64,000 nucleotides of DNA from Actinomycetes bacterium (GTDB taxonomy: Bacteria > Actinomycetota > Acidimicrobiia > Acidimicrobiales > RAAP-2). Shown piece after piece: positions 18,882 through 28,300 of this stretch. Both the position numbers and the translations under genes were made by a program. Positions within the stretch are counted from its first letter, which is position 1. Every line of letters begins with the position of its first letter. The notes beneath the pieces were generated by a model. It worked only from the letters and a program-made list of their open reading frames with translations, had not been told where the DNA came from and ran no database searches. The stretch covers positions 1-64,000 of the forward strand of contig JAJYWG010000187.1 of NCBI GenBank assembly GCA_021791615.1. The letters run 5' to 3'.

Positions 18882-20210
18882 GTGGAGCGCCCACCGGCAT
18901 ACGAAGACGACTGGCCCCGGCCCGACCCGCCATCGGACGCACAGCACTCGAGCGAGCGCACACCAGAGCTGAGCGCCGAGCCCGGTCCCGGCGAGTCCGG
19001 AGAATACGAAGAGGAATGGGAGGACTGGGACGACTGGGACGACCCAGAGGACCGGGAGGACCGGGACGACCCAGAGGACCGGAGCGACACGGCATTCGCT
19101 CGAGCACCTCGCGCCCGAGCGCGTCCACGAAGGCCGCCGCCGCGGGGGCGCAATGGGCGCCCACCTCGCAATGTCCAGCGCTCGCGACGCCTGACTCTGC
19201 TCATCGCGCTCGTGCTGCTGGTGGTGGTGATCGCGTGGGTGGTCGGGTCCAGCACCAGCTCATCAGCCAAGAGGGCCACCGACCCGAAAGCAGCTTCTGC
19301 GCGCTCGTCGTCCACTTCGGATCCCGCTTCTTCTTCGCAGGTCGTGGACGTGGATGGCGGCATCGAGCTCGACCCGAGCTACTTCGAGACAGGATCATGT
19401 GTCGCTTTCGCTCCTACGTCGGGGGACCGTCACCAAACCGTCTTTGTCGACGCCGGCCACGGGGGGATCGACCCAGGCGCGGTAGGCACGACCGAGACAG
19501 GCAAGACCATCTACGAAGCCGACCAGACCCTGCCCGTCGAGCTCGACATCTCCCGGCTCCTGCGCGCCCAGGGATACCGGGTCGTCGTGTCGAGGACCGG
19601 ACCGACGACTGTCATCCGTCCGCAGCCCGGTGATGTGACAGGCGGCGAGTTCACCTTGAAAGGCGACCTCTTGGACGTGGCCGCACGCGACGTGTGCGCC
19701 AACATGGCAAAAGCCAATCTCTTGGTAGGGATCTACTTCGATGCCGGGACATCGCCGACAGACGCCGGGAGCATCGCTGCGTACGACGCGACACGGCCCT
19801 TCTCCGCAGACAACTTGAAGTTTGCCACCCTCCTCCAGGACGATGTCCTCGTTCACCTGAATTCTCACGGTTGGAACGTTCCGAACGACGGCGTGCAGTC
19901 CGACGTCACGCTCGGCGGGCCACCGCTCACAACAAACGCTGCCAGCTACAGCCACCTCGTCCTGCTCGGACCAGCCGATCCCGGGTACTTCACAACGCCA
20001 TCCAAGATGCCCGGTGCTCTTATCGAGCCGCTGTTCATCACCGACCCCTACGAGGGCTCGATCGCTGCCAGCACAGCTGGCCATCAGGCGATCGCCGACG
20101 GTATGGCGCAGGCGGTCGAGCAGTACCTCCAGGAATCGACTTCGACCTCCAAGCCCGTGAGCACCGCGTCGCACGCCACGAAGCCTGTGGCGTCGAAGAA
20201 GTCTGGATAA
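18882..20210 (+). CDS. Membrane-anchored amidase_3-family protein, divergent
   Basis: A 442-residue protein. An acidic N-terminal region (Glu/Asp/Trp repeats) and an Arg/Pro stretch precede one membrane helix (about residues 105-125, LTLLIALVLLVVVIAWVVG). An N-acetylmuramoyl-L-alanine amidase domain follows, cleaving peptidoglycan stem peptides in the family. It has the zinc motif FVDAGHGGIDPGAVG, the Glu ligand region IYEADQTLPVELDISRLL and the late Glu of ALIEPLFITD. The usual SIHxN motif that supplies the third zinc ligand is replaced by VGIYFDAG, so activity is uncertain. I chose GTG 18882, preceded by AGGAGAAGGG; an in-frame GTG at 18807 is the alternative. The DNA for the acidic part contains DDWDD/PEDRED tandem repeats. 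Confidence 0.8.
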   Translation: MERPPAYEDDWPRPDPPSDAQHSSERTPELSAEPGPGESGEYEEEWEDWDDWDDPEDREDRDDPEDRSDTAFARAPRARARPRRPPPRGRNGRPPRNVQRSRRLTLLIALVLLVVVIAWVVGSSTSSSAKRATDPKAASARSSSTSDPASSSQVVDVDGGIELDPSYFETGSCVAFAPTSGDRHQTVFVDAGHGGIDPGAVGTTETGKTIYEADQTLPVELDISRLLRAQGYRVVVSRTGPTTVIRPQPGDVTGGEFTLKGDLLDVAARDVCANMAKANLLVGIYFDAGTSPTDAGSIAAYDATRPFSADNLKFATLLQDDVLVHLNSHGWNVPNDGVQSDVTLGGPPLTTNAASYSHLVLLGPADPGYFTTPSKMPGALIEPLFITDPYEGSIAASTAGHQAIADGMAQAVEQYLQESTSTSKPVSTASHATKPVASKKSG

Positions 20211-20250
20211 CGCGCCGACCAGTACGCAATGGCCCAGGACGCGAGAGATT

Positions 20251-20277
20251 CTTACCCCGGCCTTACATCGCTCTTAG
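20251..20277 (+). promoter_or_regulatory. Three CTTAC direct repeats with 11-bp spacing, likely response-regulator operator
   Basis: CTTAC at 20251-20255 and 20262-20266 and CTTAG at 20273-20277, each 11 bp apart. One-turn-spaced direct repeats are typical binding sites of OmpR/PhoB-family response regulators. They lie in the 364-nt gap before the ApbE-like gene (20211-20574), which otherwise holds only the doubtful small ORF at 20300. Confidence 0.5.
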
Positions 20278-20299
20278 TCGCGGGCGCGACGATCGGAGC

Positions 20300-20578
20300 A
20301 TGAGAAGAACTGCCAGGCTGCTGGGTTTCCGACGCCGTCCCGTTCGCGGCGGCAACGCTCCAATCGGGGGCAGGAGGTCCCGGTCGGCGGACCACGGGTC
20401 GTCGCTGTCTGGCCGACGCAGCGATCTCTGGGTCACGGGACGCTCAGATGGGCCCGGGTCGCTCAAGTGCCTCTGGGGACCGGCTCGTCTTCGGTTGGTC
20501 CCTGTAGTCGCGCAGCGGCGCCCCACCGCCGGCCGAGATGGAGGGTCGAGCGGGAGCCGTGGGGACCGATTCTCGTGA
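20300..20578 (+). CDS. Doubtful small Arg-rich ORF upstream of apbE-like gene
   Basis: A 92-codon ORF from ATG 20300 whose TGA overlaps the GTG of the ApbE-like gene (GTGA). Position and overlap are gene-like, and it lies 23 bp after the CTTAC repeats. However, the product is Arg/Gly/Ser-rich, resembles no family I know, and its third codon positions are less GC-rich than those of neighbours. It may be a real small protein, a gene remnant or untranslated leader. Confidence 0.25.
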   Translation: MRRTARLLGFRRRPVRGGNAPIGGRRSRSADHGSSLSGRRSDLWVTGRSDGPGSLKCLWGPARLRLVPVVAQRRPTAGRDGGSSGSRGDRFS

Positions 20579-21567
20579 GCGGCATCGACAATTCCCGAGC
20601 TCCGGCTTTCTCTCGCTGGGAGGCATGGGAGACGCTTGTGGTCTTGGGCGTGCATCCGCCCGAGTACCTCGCTCGGGCACGATCTATTGTCCAAGATGAG
20701 ATCCGCGCATTCGAGTCGACCTGCGGGCGGTTCCGAAGGAACTCCGAACTGGCATTGCTCAATCGTTCTGCAGGTGAGTGGCGAGCGGTCAGCCCACTCC
20801 TGGGGGAAGTGATCGACGCGGCGGTCGCGGTGGCTCGACGGACGGGGGGCGCTGTCGACCCGACGACGTCTCGGTTGCTGGTGCCTGTCCCAGTCGCCGA
20901 CGCGCATGATGCTCTCGATGACGAGGGCCGGCCGCATTTTCCCCTCGGAACGAGCAGTCATCCGTGTGGCCTGTGGCGCTCCGTAGACCGCCATCCTTCG
21001 AAGAGGGCAGTACGCCTGCCGATCGGAGTGCATCTCGACGTAAGCTCGATCGCGGGGGCAATGTGCGTCGATCGCGCTGCTCGCAAGGTGGTGGCCCAAC
21101 TTGGAGGAGGAGCGCTCGTCCGGATTGGGGGCGATGTGGCCATCGCGGGCACCCCTCCGGGCGTCGGCTGGCGAATGGGTCTCACCGAAGGCATGCTCGC
21201 AGTGTTGAGCTCAGGCTCGCTACCCGGTGAGCTGGGGGCATTTGGACTTGCGACCGCTACCAGTGGGGTGATGAGGACGCGACTCGATCGCCGACGGAAT
21301 TCGCGATCACCGCACGGGGTTGTGGCTCGGGGACCAGATGCAGCGTGGCAGTCGGTGACGTCAGCGGCGACAAGCTGCCTGGAGGCACGGGTCGCGGTGG
21401 ACGCCACTCTGGTCTGGGGTTCGCGCGCACCTCGTGAGCTTTCACGCCTCGATGCCTTCACTCGGATGGTCGATTACAGCGGCAAAGTCCGCGAGAGCGG
21501 GGGTGGTTCGGAACGTCGTGGAATCGGAGATCGCCAATGGCGCCCGATGGTGCTCGCCACGGCCTGA
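20575..21567 (+). CDS. ApbE-like (FAD:protein FMN transferase family) protein, degenerate motifs
   Basis: A 330-residue protein with the ApbE layout. The N-terminal half has the region ESTCGRFRRNSELALLNRSAGEW, matching the SRF..SEL..LN pattern; then GGAVDPTTSRLL, a strand HLDVSSIAGAMCVDRA, RIGGDVAIAG and LATATSG. The family transfers FMN from FAD to Thr residues of flavoproteins such as Na+-NQR and Rnf subunits. Two features are weak here. The family's GxxAKG segment reads SSIAGA without its Lys, and the DPxTG motif after ATSG is absent (SPHGVVARGPDA). It may be inactive or altered in function. Codon use is less GC-rich at third positions than in neighbours. GTG 20575 chosen; ATG 20467 is possible. 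Confidence 0.65.
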   Translation: MSGIDNSRAPAFSRWEAWETLVVLGVHPPEYLARARSIVQDEIRAFESTCGRFRRNSELALLNRSAGEWRAVSPLLGEVIDAAVAVARRTGGAVDPTTSRLLVPVPVADAHDALDDEGRPHFPLGTSSHPCGLWRSVDRHPSKRAVRLPIGVHLDVSSIAGAMCVDRAARKVVAQLGGGALVRIGGDVAIAGTPPGVGWRMGLTEGMLAVLSSGSLPGELGAFGLATATSGVMRTRLDRRRNSRSPHGVVARGPDAAWQSVTSAATSCLEARVAVDATLVWGSRAPRELSRLDAFTRMVDYSGKVRESGGGSERRGIGDRQWRPMVLATA

Positions 21568-21697
21568 TCCGGTAACGGGCCCATTGCGCCAGGCGCGGGA
21601 GAGGGATCGCAACTCTTCGTGGCCGGCCGCCGGAGTTGGTGCTGCGGTTCACGAGCAGCCCGCTGGCAACCGGGATACTGGTGCGTAGGTCGAGGAC

Positions 21698-22582
21698 TCA
21701 GCCAAGCTCTGCGGGCGCGACCAACTCGAGGGGAGTATCGCCGCGAGCACCCAGGCGATCGACGACGGTGGGAGCCGGTTGCGGTGAAGCCCGGCGTCCT
21801 GTGCCGAGCTCGCGCTCCATGGGTTTGCCGAAGGCGAGGGGGACGAGCAGCTCCCATCCGGCTCGCAGGCGGGTCCTCGCATCCAAGACCGCCCCGAAGC
21901 TCGGCTGGCGACGCGTCCGGTTCTCGACCACGATCCCCGCCAGGCTCTCCTGGCCGTGGTTGCCGCCGTAGCGGCGGGCCCACTCGCTCAGGGTGCGGCC
22001 GGCATCTGTGTCATCGACGGTGCGGACCTCGCGCCGGCGGGGCGCGTCGGCCTTTCGCACGAGGATCTGGCCCATCGTCCGGGTCCGCCCTCGCTCGCAG
22101 TAGTCCGATGCCGAGGGCAAGAGGCGACGAGAGAGGATCGTGTGCACCATCGCTTCGAGCGCCCATGCGAGGAGTGCAAGCGGGAGCCAGGGCACGAGCC
22201 AGTGCAGGACGCTCTGGCCGATCGTTGTGGCAGTCCCCAGGTGTGCGTAGCCGAGGCCTCGTGGGAAGGTCCCCAAGACGAACTGGGCATGGGTGCCTGG
22301 GAAGGTCTCGACGAAGCGCACCGCATTCGACGAGACTTCTGCGGTGACGTGGGCTCCTGTGCGGACCTTGGGGACCAAGAGCTTGGGGACCGCAGCGCCC
22401 ACGTAGTGTTTCACGGTGGACTCGTGGCTCGCCATGAACACCCACCCCACCACTACGGCCGCGACCCCGACCAGTTGGCCTGCCACGCCCGCACGCAGGT
22501 ACTCCCCCATGCGTCCCAGCGTGTAGGAGAGGTAGTCGCGGGTCGTCCACCCGTTGCGCGTCATGGGTGGCTCGCTCGTCAC
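21698..22582 (-). CDS. Membrane protein of unknown function
   Basis: A 294-residue protein with a first hydrophobic helix at about residues 32-53 (VAGQLVGVAAVVVGWVFMA), a periplasmic-size loop, a second at about 125-150 (WLVPWLPLALLAWALEAMV) and a basic C-terminal cytoplasmic tail with an RTLSEWARRYGGNHGQESLAG segment. I recognise no family. Its N-terminal GRMGEYLR segment matches GRMGSYLR of the CAP-domain protein at 23004-25079 at DNA level too, including an identical 12-nt stretch around an internal ATG, so translation might begin at 22510 instead. It lies at the end of the surface-protein locus, separated from it by a small plus-strand gene. Confidence 0.65.
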   Translation of the reverse strand: MTSEPPMTRNGWTTRDYLSYTLGRMGEYLRAGVAGQLVGVAAVVVGWVFMASHESTVKHYVGAAVPKLLVPKVRTGAHVTAEVSSNAVRFVETFPGTHAQFVLGTFPRGLGYAHLGTATTIGQSVLHWLVPWLPLALLAWALEAMVHTILSRRLLPSASDYCERGRTRTMGQILVRKADAPRRREVRTVDDTDAGRTLSEWARRYGGNHGQESLAGIVVENRTRRQPSFGAVLDARTRLRAGWELLVPLAFGKPMERELGTGRRASPQPAPTVVDRLGARGDTPLELVAPAELG

Positions 22583-22671
22583 ACCGGCCCCGTCCTGGCG
22601 GCGCCGAAGCGTTTCAGAGAGGAGGCCTCTGGAAGGTGAGGGAGGGGTAGAAGAAGAGAAGGAGGCAGGAA

Positions 22672-22992
22672 TTGGTTGCTGCTGCGTGGGGTGCGATCGC
22701 TGTGCTGGCGGTCGTGTCGTTGGGCTTCATGGCCACGGTGAGGGGCGAGATCTCCGGTCTGCGGACCGAGTTGAAGGGTGACATGGCCTCGTTGGGGGCG
22801 CGCATGGACCGCCGCTTCACCTCGCTCGACGACCGTTTCACCTCGCTCGACCGGCGGTTCGAGATCATCGACGACAAGCTGGACGGCTTGCAGAAGGACC
22901 TCTCGATCGTCCGGGCCGACGTGGGCGAGTTGAAGGGAAAGGTCGACTCGCTCTCCACGCGCGTCGCGGTCTTGGAGCGCGCCCCGACCTGA
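22672..22992 (+). CDS. Small membrane-anchored coiled-coil protein
   Basis: A 106-residue protein. One N-terminal helix (about residues 3-23, AAAWGAIAVLAVVSLGFMATV) is followed by a continuous heptad-rich region with repeats such as RRFTSLDDRFTSLDRRFEIID, then LKGKVDSLSTRVAVLE. This pattern predicts a coiled coil anchored in the membrane. The TTG start at 22672 is supported by an AGGAGG at 22660-22665. It is the only plus-strand gene inside the surface-protein locus and ends 11 nt from the stop of the CAP-domain gene. Similar small proteins are common and of unknown role. Confidence 0.7.
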   Translation: MVAAAWGAIAVLAVVSLGFMATVRGEISGLRTELKGDMASLGARMDRRFTSLDDRFTSLDRRFEIIDDKLDGLQKDLSIVRADVGELKGKVDSLSTRVAVLERAPT

Positions 22993-23003
22993 GCGGGGCG
23001 CGC

Positions 23004-25079
23004 TCATCCGGCCCCTAGGAACGGTGCGTGGAAGGCGTAGACCCCGCCGCTTTCCCCGATCAGCCAGTAGCCGCCGGTCGCAGTGTCCTCTGCCATGCCC
23101 ATGACCGGCGCGGGGAGCACCTGGCCGCCCATCGAGCCGTAGAAGGGGGCACCGAAGCTGAAGATCCCCCCGTCGGAGGCGACGAAGCGATACCCCGCTC
23201 CCGAGGGTGCGACCGACATGCCGTTCACCGGGGCGTTCAGGTGCAACGAGCCCGTCGAGCCGTAGAAGGGGGCACCGAAGCTGAAGATCCCCCCGTCGGT
23301 CGCCACCTCCCAGTAGCCGCCGGTGGCCGGGTCCGCTGCGATGCCGACGACCGGCGCGTTCAGGTGCTTACCGCCCATCGAGCCAAAGAAGTGTGCGGCA
23401 CCGAAGCTGAAGACCCCGCCGTCGCTGCCCACGAGCCAGTAGCCCTTGCCTGTGGGGGTGGGGGCCATGCCGACCACCGGCGCGTTGAGCTGCTTGCCGC
23501 CCATCGAGCCGTAGAAGTGGGCGGCACCGAAGCTGAAGGTCCCGCCGTCTTGGGCGACGAGCCAGTACCCCGCACCTGTCGGCGTCGCCACGATGTGGGA
23601 GATCGGCGCGTTCAAGGAGTGGCCCAGCATCGAGCCGAAGTAGGTGGCCGCACCGAAGGCCTCGACGCCGCCTCTGGCTGTGGTGAGCCAGTAGCCGTTT
23701 CCTGTGGGGGCAGAAGCGATCCCGACGACCGGAGCCGCCAGCACGTCGCCGGTGGGCGCAGGCGGGCCGGTGGGCACTGTGATGGGGGGGATTGTGGCGT
23801 AGACGCGTCCGGTGAAGGTGTAGGCGAGGGTGGCAGGTGTCCCCGCGCACGTGTCGCCGAGCGGCTTCTCGCAGGTCGGGACATCGGCGAGCTCTTGTGC
23901 CCAGGTGAAGGTGGCGCCGTTCGCGACTGTCGGGTTTGTGGCTGTGGCCGAGTCCCAGGCGTCGGCGTGGCCTGTCACGTGTGCGGCACCGAAGTCTGTG
24001 GTGGCGAGCAGGTACGAGCCGTCCACTGTGTGCCCGTCGGAGCCGAGCAGGTCCCAGCGGTGGTCCCAGCACCCCGGTGTCGACGCGGTCTTGCAGTCCA
24101 GGTTGTGGGCGGTGCCGTCTGTGTAGACGTAGGAGTGGATCTGTGTGAGCGCGGGGCGCGCCGTGCCTTCCCCTCCCCCGCTCTGCGACCAGGTCGCCCC
24201 CGCCGGCGTGTTCGGGTCGCGTGTGTGCTCGGCCGCTGTGAGCGCGTTCGCGTTGAGCACCGGCGAGACCGCGTTGTACGGCGCGATGCCGCGGGCGGTG
24301 CGCTCTAAGTTCGCGACGACGAACTGCCGGTCGGCGTCTGTGAGCGCTGTGTAGTTGGAGGGCAGGACCAGGGGTCCCAAGCCCTCTGTCTTTCTGCCTG
24401 TGGGCTCAGAGGACACCTCCTGGGGCTCTGCGGGCGGGACGATGCCTTGGTAGGTGACGACGTCCAAGCTCGTCGCCGGGCCCGCCATTGTGGCTGTGGT
24501 GACCTGGGCCGTGAGGGTCCACGGGCCGAGGTCCGGGCCGGCCCTCACGACGATGTAGTGCTGGGTTGCAGGAGGTGGTGTTGTGACCTCGGTCGTGAAT
24601 GTGACCGCCGTCGTGGCCGGACCGCTCGCACGAGGGTCGGAGAGCAGCGCACCGATCGCGTGCCCCGAGGGGCACGGTGTTACGGCTTCGTTGCACACCG
24701 TTTGTGTCGTTCTTGTCATTCTGTATGCCTGGATGGTGCCGGGGTCTGCGCCGCCGACGGTGACTCTCACGTGGTGCGGTTCGCTCGGAAACCCGTTTGC
24801 ACACCCGACGCCGACGATGACCGTTGCCATATCCGTGCTCACAGCTGAGCTGAGCGGTGTGCCACCGAGGGGGGTCTGCGCCGACGGGTTGCCTGTGAAG
24901 GTGCGCACCCTCATGTGTGCCACGCACGGGGCCGTGTCGGTGGCCGGGTGCGCGCCCGCAGAGGCATCGGTCCTCGCGGGCACGGCCACGAGCGCTGCGG
25001 CTGCCACCAGGGCAACCGCTCCACCGAGCACCGGCATACGCAGGTACGATCCCATGCGTCCCGGGCTAACGAGCCGCAT
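23004..25079 (-). CDS. Secreted CAP-domain protein with six GYWL-type repeats
   Basis: A 691-residue exported protein. A signal segment (about residues 15-40, LGGAVALVAAAALVAVPA) leads to a beta-rich N-terminal region. A CAP/SCP-like part follows from about residue 250 (NLERTARGIAPYNAV, then AEHTRDPNTPAG and a Cys-rich stretch). The C-terminus has six tandem repeats of about 42 residues from about residue 450, each with GYWLV..DGG.FSFGAA..YGSMGG..LNAP. This repeat, probably a beta-propeller-like surface domain, is frequent in Acidimicrobiia. It starts 4 nt after the 74-residue membrane protein gene and shares an operon with the giant surface ORF. An internal ATG at 25055 is an alternative start. 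Confidence 0.82.
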   Translation of the reverse strand: MRLVSPGRMGSYLRMPVLGGAVALVAAAALVAVPARTDASAGAHPATDTAPCVAHMRVRTFTGNPSAQTPLGGTPLSSAVSTDMATVIVGVGCANGFPSEPHHVRVTVGGADPGTIQAYRMTRTTQTVCNEAVTPCPSGHAIGALLSDPRASGPATTAVTFTTEVTTPPPATQHYIVVRAGPDLGPWTLTAQVTTATMAGPATSLDVVTYQGIVPPAEPQEVSSEPTGRKTEGLGPLVLPSNYTALTDADRQFVVANLERTARGIAPYNAVSPVLNANALTAAEHTRDPNTPAGATWSQSGGGEGTARPALTQIHSYVYTDGTAHNLDCKTASTPGCWDHRWDLLGSDGHTVDGSYLLATTDFGAAHVTGHADAWDSATATNPTVANGATFTWAQELADVPTCEKPLGDTCAGTPATLAYTFTGRVYATIPPITVPTGPPAPTGDVLAAPVVGIASAPTGNGYWLTTARGGVEAFGAATYFGSMLGHSLNAPISHIVATPTGAGYWLVAQDGGTFSFGAAHFYGSMGGKQLNAPVVGMAPTPTGKGYWLVGSDGGVFSFGAAHFFGSMGGKHLNAPVVGIAADPATGGYWEVATDGGIFSFGAPFYGSTGSLHLNAPVNGMSVAPSGAGYRFVASDGGIFSFGAPFYGSMGGQVLPAPVMGMAEDTATGGYWLIGESGGVYAFHAPFLGAG

Positions 25080-25083
25080 CGTC

Positions 25084-25308
25084 CTACGGGATCCGTTCGA
25101 GGCGATCGCTCGCAGCAGCGGTCATCGCCTCGGCTCGTGCGGCGGTCTCGGCGCCGCGGCGCTGGTGGGCGCCCCGGCGGCGGTGCCAGACGATGCCGGC
25201 TGCGTTCGCGGCTGCGAGCAGCAGCCAGGGCACCCCCACGGCGATGATCCGCGCCAAGGTGCCGTGCCCGACGGTCACACAGATGTCGGCGAGCAGTGCG
25301 ATGCTCAT
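25084..25308 (-). CDS. Small membrane protein coupled to giant surface protein
   Basis: A 74-residue protein with one central helix (about residues 22-42, IIAVGVPWLLLAAANAAGIVW) and a basic, Ala-rich C-terminal tail. ATG 25308 overlaps the stop of the giant ORF in an ATGA junction and is preceded by GGAGAGGGAG, so the start is firm and translation is probably coupled. The next gene starts 4 nt downstream. It sits between two secreted proteins and could be an accessory or anchoring protein for the surface structure; this is inference from context only. Confidence 0.75.
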   Translation of the reverse strand: MSIALLADICVTVGHGTLARIIAVGVPWLLLAAANAAGIVWHRRRGAHQRRGAETAARAEAMTAAASDRLERIP

Positions 25309-28300
25309 GCTCCCTCTCCTTCCTCGTCGACCTCGTCGAGGTCGTACATCGCTCGCTTGATCAGGTCGTCGTGGGCGTCTCGTGCGAGCTTTCGCTTCCT
25401 CGTGAGCGCGAGCCAGGCGAAGAAGGGGACCACGACCAAGAACAGCCACCACGGCAGGCTGGTGGCGAGCCACCACCCGATGCCCGCAGAGGACTTGGGC
25501 ACCGCACACCACGCGACTGCGACCGACACCGAGGTGCTGGCTGCCGAGGCGAGGTAGACGACCGGGCCGACCCGGATCCCGTGGTAGTGGGCCGCGGCCC
25601 CATACACGCCGACCGCGTCTGGCGGCCGCCAACCGCCCAGGTACAGCACCCCGTCGGCGGGGAGCGACATCGGCCCGGTCGTCATGGTGCCTGCGTCCTC
25701 TGTGGCGACGCCCCCTGGGGGTGCCGCGTCGAAGACGGTGCGGATGACCGCGGTGCAGGTCACCGGCACGGTGTGGCCCACGATCTCAGCGCCCGGCGAG
25801 CACGTGAGCGCGGTCGTGGTCGGGACCACGCATACGTCGTTTTTGGGGCATGGGGCGAGGACCGGGACGGGCTTGGCCGGCAGCGGCACCCGGACGTGAG
25901 GGGCGCAACGGCGCCCGGTGCAGTGCCAGGTGACCGGCACCGAGGTGCCCCCTGTCGCAGGTAGGGGCGCCGGGCGTGTCGTGGTCCCCGGTGTCTTGGC
26001 AGGGGGTGCCGCAGCCGGGGTGGGCGTGGGAGACGGCGCCGGTGTCGTCCCGGACACCGCCGCAGGCGGTGTGGCAGGCGGCGTCGCGGTCCCCGGTGTC
26101 TTGGCCGGGGGTGTCGAAGGCGGCGTCGCGGTCCCCGGTGTCTTGGCCGGGGGTGTCGAAGGCGGGGGTGCAGGGGCGACGGTCTCGAGCGCGCCGGCCT
26201 TGGAGGGGTGGTCGTCGGGAGAGCCCGAGTAGGCCGCCACGAGCGGGTCTGCGCCCGCAGGCAGCGAGGTGGTCGCGCACGCGGACCTCGCCGTCACCCC
26301 AGGGCTGCCGACCGCCACGGGTCCGCAGACCCCGGTGCCCGGTGCGGTTGCGATCGCGATGGTCCCTGTGACGAGACGTCCTCTCACTGCCTGGGTCGTC
26401 GTCGCGAGGGTCACGCTCTCGCCCGCCACCGAGGTCGCAGGCGTCAAGGTGAGCGAGGTCACGGTCGGGTCGGGGACGACCGTGGCGGTCCCTTGGGCCG
26501 ACGAGGGCACGTCGCCGGCGGACGGGGAGGCCGTGGCGCCGATCGCGTCGGTGCCGACCGGCAGTGTCGCGACCGCACAGGTGGCCTTGCCCTTTGTGAT
26601 CGCGACCCCGGTGCACAAGAGCGCACCACCGGGCCCGGTGAAGGTGACAGTGCCCTTTGCGATCGTGACCCCCGCGGCACTGACCGTGGCCACGAGGTGC
26701 ACCGGGGTCGCGAAGTCCGCGGGGTCAGGTGTCGCGACCAGGGTCGTGGTCGTGGTGAGGAGCGAGGGGGCGCCCACGACCACTGTGGCCGAGGCGCACG
26801 TGGACGTCGAGGTCAGGCAGGCCTCGACCACGGTGGTCCCCGGTGCCACGCCGTCGACCGTGGCCGGGACCGTGCCCGTGGCACTGGTGGTCCCTGTCGA
26901 CGGTGCCACCGTCGCGGTCCCAGCCGCCGCGCTGTGCCAGGTGACCGCCACGCCTTCTCCGACCGAATGGGATCCGCACGAGACGAGCGCGCTCAGCGGT
27001 GCGCTGTGTCCTGCGGTCACCTTCAGCGACGTGGGGGCCACCGCGATCGACGGCGCTGGGCACGAGCCCGCGACCGCCACGCCCACTGTCGAGCAGATGT
27101 CGGTGCCCCCGATGCACGCATGCAGGGTTGTGGTCCCCGGTGTCGTGCCGGTCACCGTTACTGTGGTCGTCCCGCCTGTCGTGGTTCCCCCCGACGGCGG
27201 TGTGACGCTGATGTGCGGGGGCGTCCCTGGCGTCCAGGTGACCGGGATCCCAGGGGGGGCGGGGGTCCCTGTGCAGATGACCGAGGCCGTCGCCTTGCCG
27301 GTGCCCTCCAAGGTGAGTGTCATCTGCGCCGGCGAGGCGCTGATGGACGGGCCTGGGCATCCGGGCACCGACGGCGTGACCACGAACTCGTAGTCGAGCG
27401 CGCCCACGTAGGGCGCACCAGCGGCCTTGGGCGCGGTCGTCGGGCTCGTGGCGACGTAGAACAGGTCGGCGCCCGTTGTGTCCTTGGGTGCGACCGATTC
27501 GGGTGAGGTCGCGACGTCTGTGACCTCGCGGCCGTCGAATGTGCCCGAGGTGGTGGTCGCCGTCGCGACCCGTGTCGCCGTCGTGTCCCAGGTGCCGCCT
27601 TTGCCGAGGCCGAGCGAGTCGCCCGCGGGCTGGGTGAACGCGACCGAAGCTGTCGGCTCAGGGGTGCTCTTGGCCGTGGTCTCACAGGTGAGCGTCTCTT
27701 TCACCGAAGCGAACGGCCCGCCGGAGCCGGTGGTCTGCGGTGCGCCCGCACCCGAGAGGATCCAACCCGGCGCTGTGGCCGACGCAGGGCACGCGAGCCC
27801 GCTCGGGGTTGTGGCGGTGTTGGTGAGCGCGTAGGTGCCGAGGGGTCCTGTCACGTGCGTGGTGCGGCCGTTGGACGTTGTCGTCATCGTCCCGACGCCG
27901 ACTGTGACCGTCCAGTACGTCCCGGTCGCGTTCGCATGGGAGTTCGCGACGATGGGGGGAGAGGTCGCGGTCCCTGTGGCGTCGGTGAGCGCGGTCGCAT
28001 CCCGGTGTGTCGCATACGTGGTCGTCTCGGTGAAGGCCCCCGAGGGTGTTGTGCTCGAGGCCGACGCGACCTCCCACACGACGCTCACCCCAGCGTCGGG
28101 CTTGCCTGTGCATTCGATCGTGACCGACAGCGGTGAGGAAAAGCGCGTTGTGACTCTGGCCACCTGGCCGGTGCCGGCGAGTGACCACGAGCGCACGCAC
28201 GTCGCCTGGGGGGCGATCACGTCGACCAGCGCCTCGGCACACTGGCCATCGAGGAGGCTCTCGATGGAGACCGTCGCACCCTCAAGACAGGCCGAAGCAC

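Noticed and set aside
25947..25964. LPATGG in the C-terminal third of the giant protein as a sortase signal
   Set aside because: It lies more than 200 residues before the C-terminus and is not followed by the hydrophobic segment and basic tail that a sorting signal needs.
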